Of a stretch of DNA of 64,000 nucleotides, positions 54,346 through 62,904 are shown one piece after another. Each line of letters opens with the position of its first letter. Positions within the stretch are counted from its first letter, which is position 1. The position numbers and the translations under genes were made by a program. The notes below the pieces were generated by a model. The model saw nothing but the letters and a program-made list of their open reading frames with translations. It was not told the origin of the DNA and did no database searches. Origin of the DNA: Myxococcus stipitatus (lineage in GTDB: Bacteria > Myxococcota > Myxococcia > Myxococcales > Myxococcaceae); assembly GCF_037414475.1 (NCBI RefSeq), contig NZ_CP147913.1, forward strand, positions 8,063,501-8,127,500, written 5' to 3'.

Positions 54346-55525
54346 GATGCAAGGCGGCGGGTGGCTCCAGAAGGCCGCGGGCAAAGGTGTACGAGCTTTG
54401 TTCGGGCTCGTCGTGTTGGTGCTGGGCATCTGCGGCTTCTTCACGGTGCCGGCCTCGCTGACGGACTATCCGGTCGTCCTCCCGAAGGAAGGCGAGCCGA
54501 GGTGGGCGCGAGGGGCGTTTCACGTCCACTCCACGCGCTCCGATGGACGTGGCAGCCCCTTGGCGGTGGCGCGTGCGGCGAAGGCGGCGGGCCTCGACTT
54601 CGTGGTGCTGACCGACCATAACGACTTCACACCTCCAGCGCCTACGTGGGTCGACGGGGTCCTGCTCGTCCCAGGCGTGGAGATCTCCACGTCGGCGGGT
54701 CACCTGGTGGCGTTCGGCATGGAGCGTCCCCTGGCCGGAATGCAGCGGTGGATGCCCGCGGGTGACGCCGTTCGAGCGGTCCACGAGGCCGGAGGCATGA
54801 CGGTCCTCGCGCATCCGGTGCAGCGTCACAACCCGTGGACAGACGAGCAGACCGCACGTGAGGCGAAAGGTTTCGAGCTGTACTCCGCGGACACCTTCTT
54901 CCGCCATGCGATGAGCCATCCGATGAGCCGGCTGCTGCCAGCCGTGGGCGCCTATTTCGCGAAGCCGGAGCACGGGGTGATGGTCCTCGTTGCGCCGGAG
55001 CCCGGGCCCGGTGAGCGCTTCATGGAACTGTCGAGCGCTGAGTCGAAGCTCGCGTTCTGCGCGCACGATGCCCATGGCCTGCCGTCATACGAGTCCGTGT
55101 TCAATTCTCTCGCGACGTACCTGCCGCCGGCCCAGGCGCCCTTGCCGCTGCCCGCGGATGCGAAGGCTGCGGCGCTCGTTGTGACCAACGCACTGCGGGG
55201 TGGCTCCGCCGTCTGTGCGTTCCGCGCCCTGGGGGAGCCCGAGGGCTTCGCGTTGGAGGGAATGGACGCGGAGCGCCGCGAGGCCCATGTGGGAGAGGTG
55301 CTCAAGGTGCGCCTGCCAGGCATCGCCGACGCGGAGAAGGTGCGAGTCCAGGTGTGGGGAGCGGGCCGGCTGGGGCCGGACGGGACGTCCGTCGAGCTGA
55401 CGGGAGAGGGCGTGGCGCGAGTGGAGGTGTGGGTCCAGGGGCCTGGGCGTTTCTTCGGCTCCGAGTGGCGGCCCTGGATTGTGCCGAGCCCCGTGCGTGT
55501 ACTGCCTAGGGGCCCTGGCATCTGA
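54344..55525 (+). CDS. PHP-domain metallohydrolase, membrane-anchored
   Basis: A 393-residue protein. An N-terminal membrane anchor (VRALFGLVVLVLGICGFF) is followed by a polymerase-and-histidinol-phosphatase domain. Metal ligands are in GAFHVHSTRSDG, VVLTDHNDF, VLLVPGVEIS and LAHPVQRHN, and a late CAHDAHG. A beta-sandwich of about 110 residues closes the protein. PHP proteins of this CehA-like type are phosphoesterases facing the periplasm; the substrate is unknown. The start ATG 54344 and its ribosome-binding site GAGGAAAGG lie in the third repeat copy. It precedes waaA by 21 bases, so an envelope role is plausible. Confidence 0.82.
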   Translation: MMQGGGWLQKAAGKGVRALFGLVVLVLGICGFFTVPASLTDYPVVLPKEGEPRWARGAFHVHSTRSDGRGSPLAVARAAKAAGLDFVVLTDHNDFTPPAPTWVDGVLLVPGVEISTSAGHLVAFGMERPLAGMQRWMPAGDAVRAVHEAGGMTVLAHPVQRHNPWTDEQTAREAKGFELYSADTFFRHAMSHPMSRLLPAVGAYFAKPEHGVMVLVAPEPGPGERFMELSSAESKLAFCAHDAHGLPSYESVFNSLATYLPPAQAPLPLPADAKAAALVVTNALRGGSAVCAFRALGEPEGFALEGMDAERREAHVGEVLKVRLPGIADAEKVRVQVWGAGRLGPDGTSVELTGEGVARVEVWVQGPGRFFGSEWRPWIVPSPVRVLPRGPGI

Positions 55526-55546
55526 TAGAGGGCCGGGGAGCCGTCC

Positions 55547-56830
55547 ATGCGACTCCTCTACATCCTTGCCACATATCTTCTCTTCCCGCTGCTCTTCCCG
55601 GTGCTGTGCCTGTACCGGAAGACGCGCCACGGCCTGTGGCAGCGGCTGGGGTTCTATGCACGGGGCGCTCTACCCCAGCGAGGTGATGGGCCCGTCGTCT
55701 GGTTGCACGGCGCGAGCGCTGGTGACCTGCTGGCGCTGTCCCCGATGTTCGGTCCGCTGAGGGCTCGCTTCCCGGGGTGCCAGCTCATCCTGTCGACGAT
55801 GACCGACAGTGGTCATGCGATGGCGACGGGGCGGCTCGCCAAGGACATCGACGGGGTGGTGTATGTGCCGTACGACCTGTGGGGCGCGACGCGCAGGGCG
55901 GTGAAGGCGATTCGCCCGGACATCCTGGTGCTCGAGTACACCGAAGTCTGGCCCAACCTCATCCGCGCGGCGAAGCGAGGTGGCGCGCGAGTGGTGATGA
56001 CCAACGGGCGCTTCTCTCCGTCGAACGTGGGCCGCTACCGGTGGTTGTTCCGGCTCATCGGCAATCCGCTGAAGGACTTCGACCTGATGTTGATGCGGAC
56101 GGAGGACGAGGCGGAGCGAGCACGAAGCCTGGGCGCGAAGCCGGACTGGGTGACGGTGACGGGGAACACGAAGTTCGACTCACTCTCCTCGGGGCCAGCG
56201 CCAGAGGACGGAGCGCTGCGCGAGGCGCTCGGGCTCGCGGTGGGCGCGACGGTCTGGATTGCGGGCAGCACCCACGAGGGTGAGGAGGGCGTGCTGTTGG
56301 GCGTCTACTCGCGGCTGCTCGCGCGATGGCCGGAGCTGCGGCTGGTGATTGCACCTAGGTATGTGGACCGGGCGGGGCGGGTGGTGTCGTTGGCTCGCGA
56401 GGCGGGGCTGAGTGCGGGGCTTCGCTCGCAAGGAAACCCTGAGCGAGCCCAGGTGGTGGTGCTGGACACGATCGGCGAGCTGTCGCGGGCGTACCGCCTG
56501 GGGACGGTGGTCTTCGTGGGGGGCTCGTTCACGAAGCGCGGTGGGCAGAACATCCTGGAGCCCGCGGGGCAGGGGCGGCCGGTGTTGTTCGGTCCTCACA
56601 TGGACAACTTCCGAGACAGCGTGACGGTGCTTTCGGGACACGGAGGACTGCAGGTGGCGGACGCGGAGGCGCTGCACACGAGGCTCGTGGAGTTGCTGGA
56701 GGACCCACGTCGAATCGAGGAGCTGGGGGCCCGGGCGTTGGAGACGGTGGGGCGGATTTCGGGTGCGAGCGAGCGGAACGCCGAGGCGATGACGACGCTG
56801 TTTCCTCATGGAAGGCCCGCGCCGCGATGA
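55547..56830 (+). CDS. waaA: Kdo transferase WaaA (3-deoxy-D-manno-octulosonic acid transferase)
   Basis: A 427-residue GT30 enzyme that adds Kdo to lipid A precursor at the inner membrane. A hydrophobic N-terminal anchor (LLYILATYLLFPLLFPVLCL) leads to two GT-B domains, with VVWLHGASAGDLLAL, ILSTMTDSGHAMA, VLEYTEVWPNLIRAAK, VTGNTKFDS and GGSFTKRGGQNILEPAGQG. The residue at position 60, the catalytic Glu in E. coli (VSVGE), is Asp here (GASAGD). ATG 55547 follows TGATAGAGGGCCGGGGAGCC. The stop overlaps the next glycosyltransferase ATG. Confidence 0.93.
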   Translation: MRLLYILATYLLFPLLFPVLCLYRKTRHGLWQRLGFYARGALPQRGDGPVVWLHGASAGDLLALSPMFGPLRARFPGCQLILSTMTDSGHAMATGRLAKDIDGVVYVPYDLWGATRRAVKAIRPDILVLEYTEVWPNLIRAAKRGGARVVMTNGRFSPSNVGRYRWLFRLIGNPLKDFDLMLMRTEDEAERARSLGAKPDWVTVTGNTKFDSLSSGPAPEDGALREALGLAVGATVWIAGSTHEGEEGVLLGVYSRLLARWPELRLVIAPRYVDRAGRVVSLAREAGLSAGLRSQGNPERAQVVVLDTIGELSRAYRLGTVVFVGGSFTKRGGQNILEPAGQGRPVLFGPHMDNFRDSVTVLSGHGGLQVADAEALHTRLVELLEDPRRIEELGARALETVGRISGASERNAEAMTTLFPHGRPAPR

Positions 56831-57834
56831 CCCTCATCATCCACCCTCATTTCCACAAGCGCTACACGGGCGTCACGCGTCACGTCGAGTCGGTGGTCCC
56901 CTCGCTGGTGAAAGACCTGGGCTCCGAGACGCGGGTGATGGGTTCGGCGTTGAGCGAGGACCTGCCGCGAATCACCTGGCCGGAGTTGGTGCGCCGCTCG
57001 CGCACGGAGCCGGTGGTGTGGCACGCGCATCGGAACAATGAGCTCCTGGCGGGCATGTTGTTGAAGCTCGTGGGGCGGCAGGTGCGCTTGGTCTTCACCC
57101 GTCACACGTCGATGGAGCCGAGCGGCTTCACGCGGTTCCTCGCGAGAGGCGCGGACGCCTTGGTCGCGTTGACGCGGCAGGTGGCGGAGGTGATGGGCTT
57201 GCCATCAACGGTCATCTCACACGGCATCGACCTGAAGCGCTTCCACCCGCCGGAGGACCGCGCGAAGGCGTGGGAACAGTTGGGGCAGGGACGCCGCTTC
57301 GGCGTGGGAGTCATCGGCCGAGTCCGGAAGGAGAAGGGGCAGGGTGACTTCCTGGAGGCGGTTCGCCCGCTCCTGGCTGGGTATCCGGAGTGGCAGTCGG
57401 TGCTGGTGGGGTTGGCGAAGGGCTCGGACCTGGAATGGATCAACGGCCTCCGCGCGGGCATCGAGGACCGGGTATCGCTCGTCGGAGAGCAGTCGGTCAT
57501 CGAGCCTTGGTACCAGGGGCTGACGGTGCTGGTGCACCCGTCCTACGTGGAGGGGTATTCGCTGGTGCACGTCGAGGCGATGGCCTCCGGGTGCTGCGTG
57601 GTGGCGTCGAAGCTGCCGTACCTGGACACGCTCATCGAGCACGGGCGCACGGGTTTCTTCTTCGAGCCCGGTGACGCGAAGGCGCTGCGCGAGCTGCTCG
57701 ACATGTTGATGCGCGAGCCGGAGCGGGCGAGGGAAGTGGGGCGCAACGCGGCGGAGGAGGCCCGGCGGCGGTGTGGCGTGGAGCACGAGGCGCACGCGCT
57801 GGATGCGCTGTACCGCACGCTGGTGGGGCGGTGA
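56827..57834 (+). CDS. GT4 glycosyltransferase
   Basis: A 335-residue GT-B glycosyltransferase. The acceptor half begins TLIIHPHFHKRYTGVTRHVE. The donor half starts near GVGVIGRVRKEKGQGDFLEA, and the E-x7-E donor motif is VEGYSLVHVEAMASG. Its ATG overlaps the waaA stop, so it is very likely a lipopolysaccharide core enzyme acting after Kdo addition. The sugar is not readable. Another GT4-like gene follows after four bases. Confidence 0.88.
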   Translation: MTLIIHPHFHKRYTGVTRHVESVVPSLVKDLGSETRVMGSALSEDLPRITWPELVRRSRTEPVVWHAHRNNELLAGMLLKLVGRQVRLVFTRHTSMEPSGFTRFLARGADALVALTRQVAEVMGLPSTVISHGIDLKRFHPPEDRAKAWEQLGQGRRFGVGVIGRVRKEKGQGDFLEAVRPLLAGYPEWQSVLVGLAKGSDLEWINGLRAGIEDRVSLVGEQSVIEPWYQGLTVLVHPSYVEGYSLVHVEAMASGCCVVASKLPYLDTLIEHGRTGFFFEPGDAKALRELLDMLMREPERAREVGRNAAEEARRRCGVEHEAHALDALYRTLVGR

Positions 57835-57838
57835 GAGA

Positions 57839-58891
57839 ATGCGCATCCTGCACTTGCTGGCGAGCCCCTTCTATAGCGGTCCGGCGGAGAACGTCGTGTT
57901 GCTCGCGCTGGCGCAGCGGGAGGCGGGCCACGAGGTGACGGTGGCGGTGGACCGCCGTCGCAAGGATGTGCCGGCGGAAGAGCCCGCGGTGCCGCGCCTT
58001 CGCGAACTGGGCCTGTTGGATGAAGGTGGGCTCGAGCTGTCGGTGAAGTCGCCACCGTGGAGCGTGCTCGGGGATTGGTATCGGCTGCGAGCAAGGAGCG
58101 TGGACGTGGTGCATTCGCACTTCAGCCACGACCACTTCCTCGCGAGATGGGGCCGGCCGGGTGGGAGTGCGGTGGTCGTTCGTTCGCTCCATGCGCCGCG
58201 CTCACTGCGCTCCTCGTTGCCCGCGGCGGATGGCTACACGGTGCCTGCGCATTCATTGCTGCCCCGGTTGTTGGAGCGAGGGACGCTGGCGCAGGTGCTC
58301 CCCGCGCTGGTGGACCAACGCTTTCATCCCGCGGAGGACCGCGAGGCGCTGCGCCGAGAGCTGGGGCTGAAGGGTGGACCGCTCGTGGGGATGGTCTCTA
58401 CCTTCCAACCTTCGCGCCGGCATGAAGTGGGCGTGGAGGCGTTCTCGCTCTATCGGCGGCAGAGGCCGGACGCGCGCTTCGTCCTGGTGGGCGATGGGCA
58501 GTTGCTGGAGTCGACGAGGAGCCTGGTGGCCGCGCGAGGCTTGTCGGACGCGGTGGTGTTCGCGGGCTATCAGCAGGGCGAAGACTTCGCGCGTTGGTTG
58601 AGGGCGTTGGACGAGGTGTGGTTGTTGGGCTTGGGGAACGACTGGAGCGCACGCGCGGCGGCGCAGGCGCGTGCCTGTGGCGTGAGGGTGGTCGCGGTGG
58701 AAGAAGGCGCACTCCCGGACCTGGCGGACGCGCGGGTGGCGGAGCCCTCGCCCACGGCGGTGCTGAACGCCGCGCTGTCGAGCCAACGTTCGCCGGTGGT
58801 GCATCCGACGAACGCGAGCATCGCCGAGGACATCCTCGCCCTGTACAGCAAGGCGGCCCGTGCGCGTCATGACGCGAGGAATCGCGGGTGA
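57839..58891 (+). CDS. GT4-like glycosyltransferase
   Basis: A 350-residue GT-B protein: MRILHLLASPFYSGPAENV, VVHSHFSHDHFLARWG and the donor-domain start VGMVSTFQPSRRHEVGVEAF, then FVLVGDGQLLE. The usual E-x7-E is altered to DEVWLLGLGNDWSARAAAQA, where the first Glu is replaced in context, so donor binding may differ from standard GT4. It stands between another GT4 gene and lpxK with overlaps or tiny gaps on both sides, which supports a core-oligosaccharide role. ATG 57839 has a weak GAGAG just upstream. Confidence 0.82.
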   Translation: MRILHLLASPFYSGPAENVVLLALAQREAGHEVTVAVDRRRKDVPAEEPAVPRLRELGLLDEGGLELSVKSPPWSVLGDWYRLRARSVDVVHSHFSHDHFLARWGRPGGSAVVVRSLHAPRSLRSSLPAADGYTVPAHSLLPRLLERGTLAQVLPALVDQRFHPAEDREALRRELGLKGGPLVGMVSTFQPSRRHEVGVEAFSLYRRQRPDARFVLVGDGQLLESTRSLVAARGLSDAVVFAGYQQGEDFARWLRALDEVWLLGLGNDWSARAAAQARACGVRVVAVEEGALPDLADARVAEPSPTAVLNAALSSQRSPVVHPTNASIAEDILALYSKAARARHDARNRG

Positions 58892-60012
58892 GCGCGGATT
58901 CTCCCACGGCCATCGAGCGGGTCTTCTATCCGCCATCGCCCGAGCCCTTGAGCCGGCGCCTGGTGTTGTCGCCGCTCACTGCGCTGTCGTGGACCTATGC
59001 CGCGGCGGTGCACCTGCGAGGGGCGCTGTATGACCTGGGCCTGCTGCGCGCGGAGCGTGTCGAAGGACTGCGCGTGGTGTCCGTGGGCAACCTCAACGTG
59101 GGGGGGACGGGGAAGACGCCCGCGGTGCTCCACCTCGCTGAGTTGTTGGTCCAAGCCGGGCGCAAGGTGGGCATCCTGACCCGAGGTTACGGGCGTCGCT
59201 CGACGGAGCCGTTGACCTTCATCGGCGCGGAGCCGTTGCCCTCGGTGGAGGAGGCAGGGGATGAGCCCTTGTTGCTCGCGCGCCGCTGTCCGAGCGTGAG
59301 GCTGTTCGTGAGCGCGGACCGGGTCTCCAGTGCCTACCGGGCGCGAGACGAATACGGCCTGGACACGGTGCTGCTCGACGATGGCTTCCAGCATCGGCGC
59401 CTCGCGCGGGACGAGGACTTGGTGGTGGTGGACGAAGCCGTGGGGCTGGGCAATGGCCACATGCTTCCCCGTGGGCCGCTTCGAGAACCCGCGTCCTCCA
59501 TGCGGCGAGCGACCCTGCTGTGGGTGCGCACGTCCATGCCGCAGGCCTCCGATGAGAAGGCATCCTCGGGTGGGAGTCTGGAGGTCCGTGTCCCAGAGCT
59601 CGTGCCGTCGGGCTTGGGGATTCCGCGGGTCCGGGCGCGCTATGGACCGGCGGCGTGGGTGGACCCGGAGGGGAATCTCCAAGGGACGGACGCCCTGCGT
59701 GGCCAGGGAGTCCTGGCACTTGCGGGGCTTGGCCGACCGGGGGGCTTCCTGAAGACGTTGAAGTCGTTGGGCGTGGAGGTGCTCGATGCGGCCCTCTATC
59801 CGGACCACCACCGCTTCACGGAGGAGGAGCTCCGGGAGGTCGAGGCCCGGGCCGCGAGGTGCGGGGGGCGGGTGGTGACGACGGAGAAGGACGCGGTGCG
59901 TCTGCCTCCGGGATTCGCTGCGTGGAAGGTGCGGCTGGGGGTGGACGTGGTCGAGGGGGAGGACCACCTGCGCCGAGCGCTTGGCCTGTCGGCCGCGTCT
60001 GACGACTTGTGA
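58888..60012 (+). CDS. lpxK: Tetraacyldisaccharide 4'-kinase LpxK
   Basis: A 374-residue P-loop kinase that phosphorylates the lipid A disaccharide at the 4' position on the inner membrane. A membrane-associated N-terminal helix (LSPLTALSWTYAAAVHLRG) is followed by Walker A in VGNLNVGGTGKTP, GILTRGYGRRS and the family motif VLLDDGFQHRRLARD. LALAGLGRPGGFLKTL and DHHRFTEEEL come later. GTG 58888 overlaps the upstream stop. It is slightly longer than E. coli LpxK (328) through inserted loops near residue 215. Confidence 0.94.
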   Translation: MSADSPTAIERVFYPPSPEPLSRRLVLSPLTALSWTYAAAVHLRGALYDLGLLRAERVEGLRVVSVGNLNVGGTGKTPAVLHLAELLVQAGRKVGILTRGYGRRSTEPLTFIGAEPLPSVEEAGDEPLLLARRCPSVRLFVSADRVSSAYRARDEYGLDTVLLDDGFQHRRLARDEDLVVVDEAVGLGNGHMLPRGPLREPASSMRRATLLWVRTSMPQASDEKASSGGSLEVRVPELVPSGLGIPRVRARYGPAAWVDPEGNLQGTDALRGQGVLALAGLGRPGGFLKTLKSLGVEVLDAALYPDHHRFTEEELREVEARAARCGGRVVTTEKDAVRLPPGFAAWKVRLGVDVVEGEDHLRRALGLSAASDDL

Positions 60013-60043
60013 GACGCGGAGGGCTGTGGGACAAACCGCCGCC

Positions 60044-61057
60044 ATGGCCGCGGTCTCGCCCGTTCGCTCGTTGCCCTTGCCCTCCCGACTACCGCTCGCG
60101 TTCGCGCGCCGCAGGGTGTTGCTGGTGGGAGATCTTGTTGCAGACCACTACATCTACGGCCAGACGGACCGGGTGAGCCGAGAGGCTCCGGTGCTCATCG
60201 TCCGTTACGAGTCCGCCGAGGTGAAGCTCGGGGGCGGGGCGAATGTCGCGGCCAATGTGCGAGCGTTGTCGGGACAGGTGACGGCGGTGGGGGTGCTGGG
60301 CGCGGATGAGATGGGGGGCGAATTGCGCCGCCTGTTCTCCGAGTCGGGTGTCCGGCTGCACGCGGTGGGCGGTCGAGGCATCGCGACGGAGACGAAGACG
60401 CGCATCCTCGCTGGCGGCGTGAGCACCACGAGGCAGCAGATGCTGCGTCTGGACCGGGGACAGCACGCGGCCCTTCCTCCGCGAGTGCGCAAGGCCCTGG
60501 CGAAGCACGTGGCGGACGCCGCTCGGGACGCGGACGCGGTGGTGGTCTCTGACTACGGCGCGGGCGTCCTGGGAGACGAGGTGCGCGACGTCCTCCGGAA
60601 GCTGGCCGCGGACGGGCTGCCGGTGTGTGTGGACAGCCGCTATGCGCTGCCCTCGTTCTCGGGCCTGACGGTGTGCAAGCCCAACGAGCCGGAGCTGGAG
60701 GCGCTGTCGGGGCGGCCGGTGCGCTCGGAGGAGGACCTGCTGGCGGCGGGGCGCGAGGCGCTGCGCAGGCTCGACTGCCGCGCGTTGTTGGTGACGCGAG
60801 GCCGTCACGGCATGGCGCTCTTCGACGCGGATGGCGGGGTGGACTTCATTCCGGTCCATGGTGCCAAGGCGGCGGTGGACGTGACGGGGGCGGGCGACAC
60901 GGTGATTGCGACCTTCGCGTTGTCCGTGGCGGCGGGGGCCTCGTTTGGCGAGGCGGCGCGGTTGGCGAACGTCGCCGGGTCGATGGTGGTGCAGAAGCCG
61001 GGGACCGCGACGGTGACTCGGGACGAGCTGTTGGCGGAGCTGCGGGGCACGCGATGA
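60044..61057 (+). CDS. rfaE1: D-glycero-beta-D-manno-heptose-7-phosphate kinase (RfaE domain I)
   Basis: A 337-residue PfkB-family sugar kinase. Marks are VLLVGDLVADHYIYG, LGGGANVAANVRAL, the central SDYGAGVL, VCVDSR, CKPNEPELE and the catalytic anion-hole motif VTGAGDTVIATFAL. It corresponds to the N-terminal half of E. coli HldE and makes heptose 1,7-bisphosphate for the LPS inner core. ATG 60044 is chosen by family start; the frame is open upstream. The stop overlaps rfaE2 (ATGA), so the two halves that are fused in E. coli are separate but coupled here. Confidence 0.93.
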   Translation: MAAVSPVRSLPLPSRLPLAFARRRVLLVGDLVADHYIYGQTDRVSREAPVLIVRYESAEVKLGGGANVAANVRALSGQVTAVGVLGADEMGGELRRLFSESGVRLHAVGGRGIATETKTRILAGGVSTTRQQMLRLDRGQHAALPPRVRKALAKHVADAARDADAVVVSDYGAGVLGDEVRDVLRKLAADGLPVCVDSRYALPSFSGLTVCKPNEPELEALSGRPVRSEEDLLAAGREALRRLDCRALLVTRGRHGMALFDADGGVDFIPVHGAKAAVDVTGAGDTVIATFALSVAAGASFGEAARLANVAGSMVVQKPGTATVTRDELLAELRGTR

Positions 61058-61542
61058 GCACGTTGGAGAAGATTCAGTCTCTGGAGCAGGTGGCGCAGAC
61101 GCGAGCCCGCTGGAAGGCCGAGGGGCGCACGGTGGCGCTCGCCAACGGTGTGTTCGACCTGTTGCACGTGGGCCACGTGCGCTACCTGGAAGGGGCGCGC
61201 GAGCTGGCGGACGTGCTGGTGGTCGCGGTGAACTCGGATGCGTCGACGCGGGCCTACAAGGGGCCTGGGCGCCCGCACATTCCGGAGGGGGAGCGCGCGG
61301 AATTGGTCGCGGCCCTCGCGTGTACGGACCGGGTCATCGTCTTCGACGAGCCCAACGTGCGAGGCATCATCCGGGCGCTGAAGCCGGATGTGCATGTGAA
61401 GGGCACGGACTACACGCCGGACAGCATCCCCGAGGGGGACGAAGTCCGCGCGTATGGTGGGCGCACGGCGGTGTCGGGCGACCCGAAGAACCACAGCACC
61501 ACGGAGCTGGCGCGCCGGCTCGGCCGAGAGAGCGCGAAGTAG
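61054..61542 (+). CDS. rfaE2: D-glycero-beta-D-manno-heptose 1-phosphate adenylyltransferase (RfaE domain II)
   Basis: A 162-residue nucleotidyltransferase with the HxGH signature in ANGVFDLLHVGHVRYLEGAR and the second motif YGGRTAVSGDPKNHSTTELA. It forms ADP-heptose after removal of one phosphate by GmhB, which is not in the window. It equals the C-terminal half of E. coli HldE. ATG 61054 overlaps the rfaE1 stop, and a Trm112-like gene follows after three bases. Confidence 0.94.
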   Translation: MSTLEKIQSLEQVAQTRARWKAEGRTVALANGVFDLLHVGHVRYLEGARELADVLVVAVNSDASTRAYKGPGRPHIPEGERAELVAALACTDRVIVFDEPNVRGIIRALKPDVHVKGTDYTPDSIPEGDEVRAYGGRTAVSGDPKNHSTTELARRLGRESAK

Positions 61543-61545
61543 GTC

Positions 61546-61737
61546 ATGCCGGTGGTGGATTCAGGGCTGCTCGCGGTGCTGGGCTGCCCTCGATGCAAGG
61601 GTCCCCTCGAGGAGCACGTGGCGCCGGAGCGCGAGGCGCTGCGCTGCGAGCGTTGCCGGTACGACTGGCCCGTGGAGGACGGAGTCCCCCAACTGCTCCC
61701 CGAACTGGGCCGCCGATGGGACGCGCCTAACGAGTGA
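61546..61737 (+). CDS. Trm112-family small zinc protein
   Basis: A 63-residue protein of the UPF0434/Trm112 type: LLAVLGCPRCKGPLE, four Cys arranged as two CxxC pairs (CPRC and CERC), and YDWPVEDGVPQLLP. Related eukaryotic Trm112 activates methyltransferases; the bacterial role is poorly known, and the gene is often found near lpxK and kdsB, as here near lpxK. Its last 11 bases overlap the 3' end of the convergent glycosyltransferase gene. Confidence 0.88.
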   Translation: MPVVDSGLLAVLGCPRCKGPLEEHVAPEREALRCERCRYDWPVEDGVPQLLPELGRRWDAPNE

Positions 61738-62821
61738 GCCGCGCCGCGAAGGAGCGGGCTTCCTCGGCGGCACGAGCCTCGAGTCCCTGTCCGGCGGCGC
61801 CATCGACGATGCTCGTGAGGTCGACCATCCGGTGTGGGTCGACGGCATGGCCCCATCGCTCCATATCCATGCGGAGGAAGAAGGCCAGGGTCGGCGCTCC
61901 AACGGACACCGACAGGTGCATGGGCCCGGTGTTGTTGCAGATGGTGAGGCCCGCGTCGCGCATGAGCGCGGCCAGCTCATCCAGGTTCGTCGGGGGCGCG
62001 AGCCGCGCTCCGGGCGCCGCGGCGACCACGGTGCGAGCCAGCTCCTCTTCTCCCGGCCCCCACGTGACGATGGGAACGCGGCCCGCTTCGAGCAGCGCGC
62101 GGGCGGCGGCGGCGAAGGCCTCTGGAGGAATCCGCCGAGGGCCCAGCCGCCCGCCCGGATTGATGACGGCCCGGGGCGTGGAGGCATCCGCGGCCATGAA
62201 GGAGCGGAAGGGCGCGCTGATGGAGGGCTCCCGGAACGAGAGTCCTCGGGTGATGGCGCCGCCCGTGACGGGGGTGAGCAGGTGCGTGCGCTGGACGGCC
62301 TCGTTGCGGGTATCAGCGCGAGCTGGCACGGAGAGCGAGTGCAGTCGCGTCACGGGCCACACCTCGGGTCCGATGACCACCGCGCGAGGGCCGGCGAGCC
62401 GTGAGACGAGGGCGCTCGTGACGGAGGGGGACTCCCAGTTGGCGCAGTCCACGACCAGGTCATAGCCCGCGCGGCGCAGGGCTCGGATTCCAGGAGCCAG
62501 GGGGCCCATCCAGATTCGGCGCCGGTCGAAGGCGATGACGGAGTCCGCGTCCGGATGGCCCGCGAGGACTCGCGCCACCTTGGCGTGGACCAGGACATGG
62601 ACCTCGGGGGCCGGGTGGACGTGGGCCTTGAGGGTGCGAAGCAGAGGGGTGGTGAGCAGGGCCTCGCCCACACGGTTGTCGGGCCGCACGAGCAGCACCT
62701 TCCGGGGGACGGGGATGGAACTGCCAGGACGGAGCTTGCGGCCGGGGCGCCAGAACAGCAGGGACGCCACGTGCGCCAGCGCCAGCTTCGCCCACAACTC
62801 GAGCCGCTTGTGCCAGGACAT
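61727..62821 (-). CDS. GT9 heptosyltransferase-like protein
   Basis: A 364-residue ADP-heptose:LPS heptosyltransferase-family protein. Marks are KVLLVRPDNRVGEALLTTPL, VHVLVHAKVARVLAGHPDAD, VINPGGRLGPRRIPPE and the donor motif ICNNTGPMHLSVSVGAPTLA. It would use the ADP-heptose made with the RfaE proteins encoded on the other strand. ATG 62821 starts at MSWHKRLELWAKL; an in-frame start 14 codons further upstream (62863) would overlap the region shared with yicC. It ends inside the Trm112-like gene on the opposite strand (11-base overlap). Confidence 0.88.
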   Translation of the reverse strand: MSWHKRLELWAKLALAHVASLLFWRPGRKLRPGSSIPVPRKVLLVRPDNRVGEALLTTPLLRTLKAHVHPAPEVHVLVHAKVARVLAGHPDADSVIAFDRRRIWMGPLAPGIRALRRAGYDLVVDCANWESPSVTSALVSRLAGPRAVVIGPEVWPVTRLHSLSVPARADTRNEAVQRTHLLTPVTGGAITRGLSFREPSISAPFRSFMAADASTPRAVINPGGRLGPRRIPPEAFAAAARALLEAGRVPIVTWGPGEEELARTVVAAAPGARLAPPTNLDELAALMRDAGLTICNNTGPMHLSVSVGAPTLAFFLRMDMERWGHAVDPHRMVDLTSIVDGAAGQGLEARAAEEARSFAARLTR

Positions 62822-62904
62822 CGCGGCGCGGACCCTACACAGAACTGAAAGCCGTGCAAGCACGCTGCTTGACCTGCGGACAGAAAGCCCCTAGCAACCG
62901 CCCA

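Noticed and set aside
54109..54621. A + strand ORF through repeat copies B and C as a separate gene
   Set aside because: It is the decayed continuation of the duplicated exporter tail, then runs out of frame over the PHP gene. It has no good ribosome-binding site or conserved domain.
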